From the NCBI GenBank assembly GCA_037954325.1, contig JBBMNZ010000001.1, forward strand, positions 24,829,758-24,893,757: a DNA stretch of 64,000 nucleotides, given 5' to 3'. Of the stretch, positions 1-64,000 are shown one piece after another (the first letter of the stretch is position 1; each line of letters opens with the position of its first letter). The notes under the pieces are model-generated. The model had not been told where the DNA came from, did not search any database, and saw only the letters and a program-made list of their open reading frames with translations. The position numbers and the translations under genes are program-made. This stretch comes from Fistularia commersonii (taxonomy: Eukaryota > Chordata > Actinopteri > Syngnathiformes > Fistulariidae).

Positions 1-79
1 GATATTGATTTAATCGCACCAAATTTGTTTCTTCCAAGCGAGTTCCCTGTCACATCACGTGTGACTTTTGACTGGGTTG

Positions 80-111
<32 letters not shown>

Positions 112-499
112 CTTTTATTATTGGCACAGTTCTTCTATTTGGTCTACTGTTCTTCTTCTTAGTGCTTTTATTCATGTGATCTTTGACCACCAACACCTTA
201 TTCTTTCTCTTGCATGCACACACACACACACTGGGTGTACTCTCGCTCTGCCCCCTGACCTGCGTGGAAAATAGCCATTTCCTTTTCATTTTATTCACAA
301 GGAAAACTGATGCTCTCTCCAGACTCCCTTTCAGTCACCCACGTTCTCCTCTCTCTCTCTCTCTCTCCCCACTGCCTCTTCACCTTTTATTCTTCCTGAC
401 CCCGATTCCTGCTATGATGTGTGTCGAGGGTGTTGTCCTGATACTGCATGTGTGTATCTGTTCGTGTGCACTGTTATGTAACCCCGGTTCCTCCCTGAG

Positions 500-680
500 A
501 ATGGGCCGCTGCTACTTTGAGCTCCGCTCCGACTTCCTCCCGCCCACTGCTGAGCGGCGACCTATAATGCAAGCGGCGGCTTCCCGTCAGCCAGTTGGAG
601 TGGAGAGCTGTGTTTTGACAGGGTAGTGGAATGTGAGAAAGGCGGGGCCTTTCCAGGAAGTGGATGGCAGTAGTCAGATC
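500..680. promoter_or_regulatory. GC-rich block with GC box and ETS-like site (candidate regulatory DNA)
   Basis: About 180 bp is richer in CpG than its surroundings. It contains a GC box (GGCGGGGC at 641-648) and an ETS-like CAGGAAGT at about 654-661. It could be an intronic enhancer or an alternative promoter/first exon, but no splice donor or start could be assigned. Weak evidence. Confidence 0.2.
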
Positions 681-1020
681 CTGGAGTTTTTGGCCCGAGC
701 TACTCGACTCTCTGGAAAACGGAGTCGTGTAGCTCAATACCCTTTGTTTGTGTGAGGGACCGAACTCATCGGAGTTTTAAACCCCTTTTTCGCTCGTTTT
801 TTTTTTTCCCCCCCTTTAGAAACTTAAAATGTTTCTGACAAGAATGTATAAATTCGTGAATTTGTGTATGTTAAAAAAGAAACGTACGAGTAATACTTTA
901 CTAAGGGAGGGAAGTGGAGGAAGGAAATGAGCAGAGGCTGACTCCGAGTCACTGGGTCATCTGTTTCTGGCCTGGTTTTCTGAATAGTTTGCCCTGAGAG
1001 GATTGGTTGGATGGGCAGAT

Positions 1021-1056
1021 GGATAGATAGATAGATAGATGGATGGATGGATGGAT
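1021..1056. repeat. (GATA)n/(GGAT)n tetranucleotide microsatellite
   Basis: Four GATA-type units pass directly into four to five GGAT units, typical of a slipping tetranucleotide tract. Confidence 0.9.
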
Positions 1057-1784
1057 TGCTGCCCAGGGTGCTCATTTTTGTTCACAGTAAGGGATGGAGG
1101 TGGTGGTGGTGGGGGGGGAGAAGTGCTGAGCCCGTCGTTTTAGTTGGGTTGAGTCCGGACTTGTCGATGCTCCGGCTGCATACAACAATCTGCAGAATGA
1201 CTGGCATTCGGGGGGGAAAAGGTAAAAGTACACACAGGGGAAAGGAGAAAATATAAGCCAGAGTGTGGAAAATTATGAACGTATGAGTCTGTCATTGTGT
1301 CGTCTCATATTGCATCAGCTCGCTAGACACTTGTGACAGTTTCTCATCTGCCTTGAGTTACGTGTGAGCGGCAGTCTAGCCCTGGAAGAGGAAGATCCGC
1401 AAAGAATAAGCACCGGTCGTGAGAGGATAGGCTCAAATTTTCATCGTAGATTTCCCTCCGAGAACCTCTACGAGCGCTCTATCGACAATCACGAGGAGGA
1501 AAAGTTATTTAACGCTGAGAGTTTATTTAGTCGCCCGGCGTCGTGACTGGGTCGTCTTTGAGTTTGGCACGTCGGAGTGCAATAGTAAGATCGTGTTGTA
1601 AAAGACGTGGACGGAAAGTGAAAAGTGGCTGCTTGGTTGAGGCTTTGTTAGCCATCAGATGTGGTTTCTTGAGGTGCAGGAGCTCATCTGTCTGGGGGGG
1701 AGGAGGGGCGTACCCTGAAGGCTTTACTTCATGGAGTCGGATAAAAGCTTGTTCATACATGGTGGGACGTGCTTTTGCGCGTGC

Positions 1785-1785
<1 letters not shown>

Positions 1786-1844
<59 letters not shown>
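1786..1844 (+). repeat. (GT)n microsatellite, about 59 bp
   Basis: Uninterrupted GT dinucleotides. In a transcript of the + strand this reads as (UG)n. Confidence 0.97.
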
Positions 1845-1845
<1 letters not shown>

Positions 1846-2126
1846 TTTGTTGCTTGCAAGTGTCCATAGCATTCCACTCCACCCGTTTGGAGTTCTTCAT
1901 CATGGATGACATATTATTACCACAATTACAAGGCAAAGAGAACTTCAGCTCTACACATGCACTCGTATAAGCAGAAACACACACATATACACACTTGCAT
2001 ACAAAAAGGCAGAGCTCAAAAGTATACACACATGTGTTTGCCAACTGCCCTGGAAGCGAAAGCTAAAAGTCAAAAATTTTATTTCTACCAACTTTTTTTG
2101 CCTGCTACCCTCTTTGAGTTGCTTGG

Positions 2127-2254
<128 letters not shown>

Positions 2255-2353
2255 GGCACACACACAGCCTGCGTATGTGCAGAAAGCTGCTGGCCGACGT
2301 GGGAACCTCAAGAGGTTCCATCATTTATAAATCCTCTCTCTGTCTTGCCCAAG

Positions 2354-2414
2354 TGCGTGTGTGTGTGTGTGTCTGTGTGTGTGTGTGTGTCTGTGTGTGT
2401 GTGTGTGTGTGTGT
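2354..2414 (+). repeat. Imperfect (GT)n microsatellite
   Basis: GT repeat with CT interruptions, about 60 bp. A smaller GT tract follows at about 2545-2585. Confidence 0.93.
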
Positions 2415-2719
2415 TCGTGCTCTAAAGCAAAGCATTCCTCTCAGCCTTCCTCTTCACCCTTCTTTCTCCCCTCACTCCCCCTCTCCCCTCTTCTCCATCT
2501 CCACACTACCTCTCTTTTTGCTTCCCTGGAAAGAAGGTACTTACTGTGTGTGTGTGTGTGTGTTCGCATGTATGTGTGTGTGCGCGCAATAGAAAGATGG
2601 TGAGGGAGTGCGAGCGAGCAGGTCTCTCCTAGGCTGAATACCTTTTGTAAAAGGAGTTGGGCTTGAATGGGAGTGGTGTTGGTGGCAGTTTCCCACCATA
2701 TTTAGAAGCTACCCCCTTT

Positions 2720-2723
<4 letters not shown>

Positions 2724-2759
<36 letters not shown>
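2724..2759 (-). repeat. (CA)n microsatellite
   Basis: About 18 CA units, uninterrupted. Confidence 0.95.
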
Positions 2760-2761
<2 letters not shown>

Positions 2762-2901
2762 CAAGTGTCCTGTGCATGTTTATGAAATGCCAGCACAGAT
2801 TAAAGTTGTCAGCTGATGTGATGGGTTTCAAAAGACATTAGTCCATCCCAGTTTTGTTTGGCATGTGCTCTGTTTTTGTTTGTATCTCTCTTTTGCTCTC
2901 A

Positions 2902-2939
2902 GTGTGTGTGGGTATGTGTGTGTGTGTGTGTGTGTGTGC
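2902..2939 (+). repeat. (GT)n microsatellite
   Basis: GT repeat with one GGTA interruption. Confidence 0.9.
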
Positions 2940-5560
2940 ATGTGTGCATGTACAGCAGTGAATAGATAGCTATTCAGTCTTGGGCAGTGACACCTGAGAG
3001 CTTTTTCCATTGCTTAACACACCCAGGATGAGGGAGCCATCCACACCTTCCCCACCTTTGTTGTCTCTCCTGCTCTGTCACTGACACGACCGTTCAGATC
3101 CAGCGGTGTCGTCTTCTCCTAAGTCTGTCTGAACACACATTCTCCACACACGAGTTGTTTTGAGAAGGTAACCTACAGGACAGGCAAGGTGCCCTCTTGT
3201 AAGAAGCCCATTTTTCACATCCTTTTTTTTAAACCCCGCATCTTCACAGTCTCTTCTCGCTCCCACCCGCATCACAGTTACTGCTTACAGAATGATATAA
3301 CTTATACTAAATTAATTAAAAAAAATGAATTAGCAATACATTTTTATATGTTATTTACACAGAGGCAAGGAAAATAAGTTAATGTTTGCTAAATCTGATC
3401 AATTTTCTCCCAGTTATAAGCATTTGCAAGACAATACTACCGAATGGTTTCCAGTTTAATGTCAGATTTTAATGTCATATACAAACACGTGTGTGTATTT
3501 TATCTTTCTTTTTTTTTTTTTTTGTTATCTTTTATCATGCGGGGACAAATCAAACTCATCTTAGATTGAAGTCCCATTTTTCAAATTTATTTATTTATTT
3601 TTTACAGCTCAAGGTCAGTCTCTCCTTGAGCCGAGGGCTCCATACGAAAGGCACCCCCAGTCCAACTAAGAAGGGACGGTTGTATCTGCTGACTTGACTT
3701 GTTGTTCAGCAGAGGAAACCGTTTGGTGTTGATCTATAGAACGCTGTCAAGGCGCCTGACACAGCGGTGTGTCTTTGAATCAAGTTGAGATCTGTTCACA
3801 TAATACAGTATGTCCTCCTTGCGCATCGGCGTCACAGGTCAGGTGTTGGTCAAAAGCAGATTTCTATTGAAAAAAACAGCAGACTTTCTGATCGGCAAGA
3901 AATTTGTGTGGGCGTTCATCTCGAAAAATGTTTGTGATCTTATCAGACAATTGTTCTCCACTGTAGCATTCCGAGACGCCCCGGCTAGGCTAATCTGCTA
4001 ATCAGTTATCCATTAAGCTAATAATGCTAAGCTACTCCCACAGTTTTGCTTGCTTTGGTACACGAGGTTGATTATTCTCAGAGTTCATGCCACTGACTGG
4101 CAGACAATAAAATCACAAAGTAAAACCTCTTGGGTTTTATTATTACCACTGTGAAACCATTTCATTAGCAGAAGACTGTAATAAAATATTGAAGTATGTC
4201 GCTCTGTTGGATTTGAAAATGTTGATTTTTGCAGACGCAAGATGAGCTCCTTGGACTTCGGCAACTTTTAACTATGTCACAGGTTTGTCATTATGTAACT
4301 TTTTCAGGATTTGTTTCACAGATCGGGCCTCAAAGTTCTCTCGACCCTGATTGATCTCCACTATTTCTCCTTCAGTGGCCTCATCATAGTGCTTTAGCTG
4401 ACCGGCTTGTGTCAAAAGTCAGTTCTTATCTTTCTGTTTCGGTTTCACATCTAATAAAGTTTAATTTTATGCTGAACAGTGAAGTAATATACTCACATGG
4501 GGTGTAATGGGTTTTATATTCCAGAATGTTTGTGAATTTCTGTCAAACACCCACGCAGGAAAGACAATGTTGGAGCAAATGGCGCGGCAGTTGAGTTTAT
4601 CGGGTAGATTTGGGTTTGCGTGTGGTGAAGGCTGAGGAAACGCCAATAAACAATAGCCTGTTATGAGTTTTGTAGTTATCTCTGTGTGCGGGAGGTCAGG
4701 AGGAGTTGGAATAATATCATCAGCGAAAATTGGGAAATCTTCAAGGTTGCTTTGCGAGGGGTGATTGAAATGAACTGGGTCGCTATGACAACCCAAGAGC
4801 ATGAGAGTGCATTGAAATTAAGCTCGAGCGCGATTCATTGTATGCTGGTAGTCAGTAACCGCCCCCCCATTTGTTTATTGGATGATTATGAAGCTGAATG
4901 AGACACGCAGACGTGAATGGTCATCAGGCTGGGTGATAAATACGAAAACATTCGTGACATTCATCTCCAGAAGAAGTTGAGAAAATACAAATAATAGACT
5001 CATTTTCCAATTGGAGCCTCGCATCGGTTGTCAGTACTTTTTATTTTGGTGGTAGAAATCCACGTTGTATTTGCACTTTTTTTTTTTCTTTTTTTGATGA
5101 ATGAATGTCTGTGGTGTGCGAGTTTAAGGAAGCGGATGAGCGATTTGGATTCCTGCTGACTTCTACTTCTATTAATAATCTACCCCTCAGCGAAAAATAG
5201 AAGTGTCGGTCAGTATTGTGTACTGGAGTTGCATAGAATTACACGACCTTTATGTCTGTTTATTTTAATTCTTTTTTCGTTTGTGTCCAGTGTCCCAAGA
5301 TCAGTCAGAGAAAAGAAAATCCATCCGAGGGAGTTTCGCTTTGTTTATTTCTGTCCCTCCGTGAACATTGAAAGGGAGAGAGAGGTGTGAAGTAGTTGAC
5401 TGGAAGTAAGGCAGACGGTCTGTTAGGTGGTTGTGAATATTCTTTATGCTTCATCGGGACGGGCAAACGGGAGTCATTGGGCGTGCGTGAATGATGAATG
5501 ACCGCATGAGTAATGACTGTCATGTAATGAGGTCAGAGTTGCCCCTGACTATCTAGAGCC

Positions 5561-5562
<2 letters not shown>

Positions 5563-5591
<29 letters not shown>
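5563..5591 (+). repeat. (GT)n microsatellite
   Basis: About 15 perfect GT units. Confidence 0.92.
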
Positions 5592-5593
<2 letters not shown>

Positions 5594-5837
5594 GCCATCT
5601 CAGTGTGTGTTTTACTCTATGCATCTTTTATGATCGAGAAACAGTTTCCATACTTACACAGGGCTTTCTGTCTGATATACACACAAACACACACACACGC
5701 AAATCTTAACATGCACACACACATTCACACACTGGGACAAGTGGGTACAAATGGATGATTGTTTTCTGGATCAAAATTTGAAATTTTTAATTTAACATTT
5801 TATCCCTACTGGGAATCAATACCTTATTCCTCCCTGT

Positions 5838-5963
<126 letters not shown>

Positions 5964-7031
5964 ATGCACTGAGATTTCTGAAGCTTTCAACGACAGCATC
6001 CATCTGGTAATAATTCTGGAAGAAAACAAAGGTTATTATTCATTCATTGAGATATTGATTTTTCCAAATGTATTCATTAGACCATGGTGGAAATGTTTGT
6101 GACAGCCATATAACAAAAAGCACTTCAACATTTTCCTGAATTTAACTACCCTCTTCACTCTCCTGAGCAGGGAACGGTGACAATCAGCAAAATCGGATGT
6201 GACGAGACAAACGGACATGTCTTTTTCTGTTTTTCCCCCCTTAAGGTTGACTCCACTCAGCAATTTCACACATCGGTTGCTCCACATTGCAGTGACAAGT
6301 TAGCAGTTGAATTCAAATAATGTCATTTTTGCAAAAAAAAAAATCATCCGAAACACCGGTAACCCCGATCACAAAACATCTGTTAGTCCACCGCGTTGGT
6401 AGGCGATGATTTTGACGGGATAGTTTCCAGTCAGGTTTTCAGAAATACACTCTGATTACAATGAAGTTGAAGTTTTTGATTACAATTTTCGGATTCCCCA
6501 TTATTTTGTACTCCCGTTGTTTTTTGGGTCGGAGCTTGGCAATCTCTCTGCTTTTGAATCCAGCTTTATCGATTTGACAAGCAGGCTGGGTGTCGGGTGA
6601 TGCCTATTTTTGTCGTCTGACATTTTGGCCAGGTATTGAGAATAGTTGTTTGAAAGCCAAAACATTTCTTTTTGGTGTTTTTATTATTATGAATTAGCTC
6701 GTTCTGTCCTCATTTTCCTTCATAAAGACATTAATAACAAAATATGAAAATGGATCCGGTTGTTCAGGGACATTTATGTGTGGGGGGGGAAAAAAAAAAG
6801 TTGCATATATATGTCATCTGGATGTGATGGGTTGTTTTTAGCCTGGAATGTGATTGGAAGAGATGTCCCCGTCCGCCCTCCCTCTTTGCATTCTGTTCAC
6901 CTAAGCCGTTTCTTAATTTACGCATTTGTTCATTCTTCCTCCCTACTTTTTCCCTCTGTCTCGCTTTTCTCTTTTTCCTGGCAGAACGGAGAGTGGTGTT
7001 ACCATCTGTCTGTGATGTGTCCTGGAAGCAG

Positions 7032-7065
<34 letters not shown>
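7032..7065 (+). repeat. (GT)n microsatellite
   Basis: About 16 GT units; a (GA)n tract follows at about 7126-7141. Confidence 0.92.
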
Positions 7066-7070
<5 letters not shown>

Positions 7071-8189
7071 AGGCAGGATGGCCAGGCTGAGCTGGGAATG
7101 GGGCTCAGATGGAGACGGAGTTTAGGAGAGAGAGAGAGAGAAAGAACTAAATTTTCAAATAAAAGCGAGAGATGGTACTGTGAGGGTGTCTGGAAGAACA
7201 CAAACCAAATGACCGAGACTCGGTTTTCCTGAAATAACACTGTTGCAGTTTTCACAATGTGTTTTGTGTTTTGAGGTGTATCGTGACAGTCCTCGCCAGT
7301 ACCCGGCCCCTGTGGCTTAAGTGTGTGTTTATGTTGCAGCAGTGTGGGCCACAGCTGTGTGATCTTATAAAGACTTTGTCAGTGTGAAAAGATGACCAGC
7401 TGAAAGAGAGGATGACACACAGCTGTTTTCCGAGGAACACTGTGTCCATGTGCATATTATCTGTGTGTGCTTGTGTTGAGCGTCTGTAAGGGAGAGATAC
7501 CAGATTTACATTTTTTAAGGTAATATTTCCCTAATAGATAACAAATACATCCGCCATGCGCGTGGCAATGGCAACTCATCACGGTATTTTTTTTTTTTTT
7601 TTTTTTTTTAGACGTAAGCCGAAGCTACAGTGTATCTGTTTGTCTTTACCTTCGTGTGTTTATTTCCAGAGATGCCGTACATAAGCTGCTGACATAAGTG
7701 TACTGGGGCTTTTGTGGTCGGTTGTTGCGGCTAACACTATCCGTATGTGTATGCGCATACATTTTAAACGTAGTGTTATAAATTATTTTTGCTCCATGTT
7801 CTTTCTGAAAATTATTTAGTCTGGCGCCAAAGAGCCAGCACCATAGGCTCAAGAAGACCTCACAAAGCTTGCTGTGTGTTTGCTGAATTGTATGGGATAG
7901 TTATTTTGCTGGGTGTTTGTATGTGCGCGCTATGTTCGTCAGAATAACACACACGTAGTATTACATATTTTTTATTACTTATTATTTTTATCAGCTTATT
8001 TTTTAAAAATTGATCTTTTTTTTTCTTTTGCACATATGTTATCATTTGCTTAACATTCACATGAATATTCAAACAAATATTCCTTTTGGCAGAGACAATG
8101 TAAAGGGTGGCATTTATCTTGCGTTTCCTGTGCGCAGACTGACAAGAAAGACATGGGAAGGAAGCAATCTCAATAATACGGATGGGATC

Positions 8190-8485
8190 TAATTCCTATT
8201 TCGTAACCCATCTCTACGGTCTTCTGATCGTATTTTATGTTTTCAGCAAAGGTGTTCCACTAGGTTCCACCTTTGGACCACTGTTTTTTCCACGGTCTTT
8301 ACCCCCCCTCATATTTCCTCTAGAGAGTTCCACACAGCTATGTCAAATGTTAAAAGGACTGCTCTTCTATAGCAATTTTTCTTCTCTGACATTTCAGGGT
8401 GCTTTTACAAAACTTTCACGCACATTAATACGCAGCAGTGAGGGGTCCAGTATCTGGGTCAGGGACACTTTTCTACCTTACAAAT
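8190..8485 (+). mobile_element. Fossil LINE fragment with reverse-transcriptase motif
   Basis: In one frame, 8242-8286 reads GVPLGSTFGPLFF, an imperfect match to the reverse-transcriptase motif GVPQGSxLGPLLF found in non-LTR retrotransposons. The preceding in-frame residues are hydrophobic. About 100 bp further on, a stretch (about 8400-8475) resembles the teleost dispersed motif in which a TTCACGCACATT-type block is followed by GGGGTCCAGTATCTGGGTCAGGGACAC. No other RT motifs (for example YADD) are visible, so this is a short decayed fragment. The family could not be assigned. Confidence 0.5.
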
Positions 8486-10106
8486 TCAAGAGCCCCCGAT
8501 TTTAATATTATGCAAATTTGGCTGTCAGCTAACCATTTGCTTTCTCACAAGACAAAAACGTCCTTCATGTCTGTTGTGGGCGAGAAACAGAACTCTCATG
8601 CCCTGGCAGGAACCTTTTGATAGCTGTAGAATTCTTTAGAAAGTAAAATAATACTTTTCTACTTGTGCAAGGGACAGCGGTTGAGTAGGCAGTTCTAAAA
8701 ATGTGGCCCAGGACGCATTTTCCTACTCATTGCTGAAGGAATGTTGGCCATATGTGGCTGGGACCACCTCCGGATGAGGCTATTCAGTAATTTGATAGCG
8801 CATTTCTCATATCATCTGATCTCCAAAGGAGAGTAACCTGCCTTTTCCCTCATATTCTTTACTTTCGCCGATGTCCACCCTCATAACCCAAAACAATACA
8901 TCTTCCTCTATCCAAAACAGACATGTAACTTTTCACGGATCAGCTCGGGAGAAATCAATAAAACTGCATGAGAGCTTCAGGTACTGGCCCGTCCGTGGCA
9001 TGAAAATCGGCTTCTCTAAGACACGTCTTTTAAAGATCTGTCCTCAATATGTCCGTGAGAAATAAATAGTCCTTTACACAAGAAAATGGAATATACATTG
9101 TGTTCCAAACAGTCAGCTTTACAAGAGACAGGACCAAATAAAACGCCAGAAGCAGTGCTCTTGTTCTTATTCTTCATGTAAAGTATGTGAAATCTGGTTA
9201 TATAAGAAAAGTAATAGAACAAATACAGTTGATTAAATGCTACAATCCAGAAGCAGCAGTGCACACGCCACAGGAGCATCTAGACGTTAGCATGCGACGG
9301 CTGCAGCTCGTCTCTGTGACCAACATTTATCTTATCTTATTTAATATAAATGCTACTTTTTTTTTTTTTTTTTTGAATTTGTAGACTTCCCAGCAATTTT
9401 TTTTTTGTTATTATTTATTTAATTTGTTGTTGGCAATATTGGAAAACATTTAGGAGCTCCAGTGTATCTTTGCTTATTTTCTAAGAAGCAGTTGGTTGTT
9501 TCCACTATCTTGAATCGGGTGGGATTATTGTCTGATTTTTTTAATGCAAATATTTCAATCATTTTTGGAAAAAAAAAATAACAAAAAAATAATACAACTT
9601 TGCTGCTAATATATCTAAGTGCAGTTTTCATTGTGGCTCTTATTCTTGCACTCCTTCCTTCTTGCACAAACGTGCACCTTTTCCTGACTTGGTCTCCAAT
9701 ATATAATTCGTTTATCCTGCATCTACATCTCTGCTGTATGACTGATGTTTGATCTGAATGCCAAGCAAAGCAAGCGCATTGTTTTCATTGTAGATTTAAC
9801 AATGAAATTCTTTTTATCGAGCATTATTATTTCCATTAACAGCTTAATTGCATTGCAATACAATGAAATGTTTTTTTTAATTTTTTTTTTGTTCTGCATT
9901 TGTTTTCATGTTAAATTGCCAACAAAGCGTATTGAAGTGTTATTTGTGTGAAATCTAAAAATCAAAACTAGTTTAATCTTCAAATAAAATACCAATGAGT
10001 CAATGAGAACTTGTTTTTTTTGTTTGTGCAGTCGTTTTCTGATGTGTAATTGTCTTTGTCTCTCTGTACTTTCCCAGGTAGGGCAGTTCAGTGAATTTCT
10101 CCATGA

Positions 10107-63486
<53,380 letters not shown>

Positions 63487-64000
63487 GTAAATGGTTGTAT
63501 TTGGATGTTGTTTTGTTTGTTTTTTTTGTTTCTGCACCTTCGGTTAAAGTGGTGTACAAGTCAATTAAATGAGTAATTTTTTAGTTTATAGTTACAATAA
63601 TAAGGATGACAGATGTCAGAGTAATGTAGCATAAGAGAGAATTAGAACAAAGCAGACACTGAATGTTATCAAAAAAAAGGTAAATTGGAATGCCATCTAG
63701 GAACAAAAGGAGGCTGACTCAGCATATGAGTTGTTGTTAAAGATATTGGAAACATCATATGATAAAAAAAAAGTGGCCAGTTATACAACACAACACAAAA
63801 CAGAAATACACAGGAAGGATGACTAAGGGATTACAAATTGCCTGCAAAAATAAAAATGCCCTGCACCAAAAAGTGTTGAAAATCTAGAAGCTGTGAACAG
63901 AAAGTAAATACTTTAAAAAAAAAATTTCTTTCTATATATATATATATATAAAAATTTTGTAGTATTAGGTGTTGTTTTTCTTTCTTTTTAAGGGTACCAT
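63487..64000 (+). other. fndc3b intron 14, start only
   Basis: AT-rich sequence with a short (TA)n at about 63932-63952; the next exon is outside the window. Confidence 0.85.

Overview
This is vertebrate nuclear DNA, most likely from a teleost fish. It is intron-rich, with GT-AG splice sites and exons of 54-232 bp. It holds very many long (GT)n/(CA)n microsatellites and several dispersed repeats of types common in fish genomes (pogo-like elements with an ATAAGGCGC terminus, hAT elements with a CAGGGGTCGGCAACC terminus, and palindromic MITEs with TA target sites). No prokaryotic gene layout, CRISPR array, rRNA or convincing tRNA is visible.

One protein-coding gene was identified: the 5' part of fndc3b (fibronectin type III domain-containing 3B), on the + strand. 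I could place 14 consecutive coding exons between 10107 and 63486. Together they make 1650 nt, or 550 codons in one open frame, and all junctions are GT-AG with matching phases. They encode the N-terminus (MYVTMMMTDQIPL), the proline/histidine-rich N-terminal region, a basic low-complexity linker, two complete FN3 domains and most of a third. The rest of the protein (in known FNDC3B, more FN3 domains and a C-terminal membrane anchor) must lie beyond position 64000. An untranslated first exon is expected upstream but I could not place it.

Layout: 1-10077 is sequence upstream of the ATG exon, probably an intron in the 5' UTR, with microsatellites and a fossil reverse-transcriptase fragment. Intron 1 (10224-14898) carries two hAT insertions with 8-bp target duplications. 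Intron 2 (14975-35324) is 20 kb, very rich in microsatellites, and holds a pogo-type relic, two further DNA-transposon relics, a LINE tail and a CRE-containing GC-rich block. Intron 3 (35402-41809) has a pogo element that keeps the coding segment for the transposase DNA-binding domain, and a palindromic MITE. Exons 4-6 are clustered at 41.8-43.5 kb. Intron 6 (43546-56133) is 12.6 kb with CA-type arrays and CpG-rich blocks. Exons 7-14 lie at 56.1-63.5 kb; intron 12 there holds a second pogo copy, itself interrupted by a hAT element and by a short LINE/SINE-like tail.

I see no undescribed multi-gene system. The most informative non-genic observations are: the nested transposons, whose empty sites can be read from the sister copy; splice-site-adjacent UG/CA repeats, notably a (TG)n tract in place of the pyrimidine tract before the in-frame 60-bp exon 9; the overlapping upstream ATG at the start codon; and several TE-free, CpG-rich intronic blocks that are candidate regulatory DNA.
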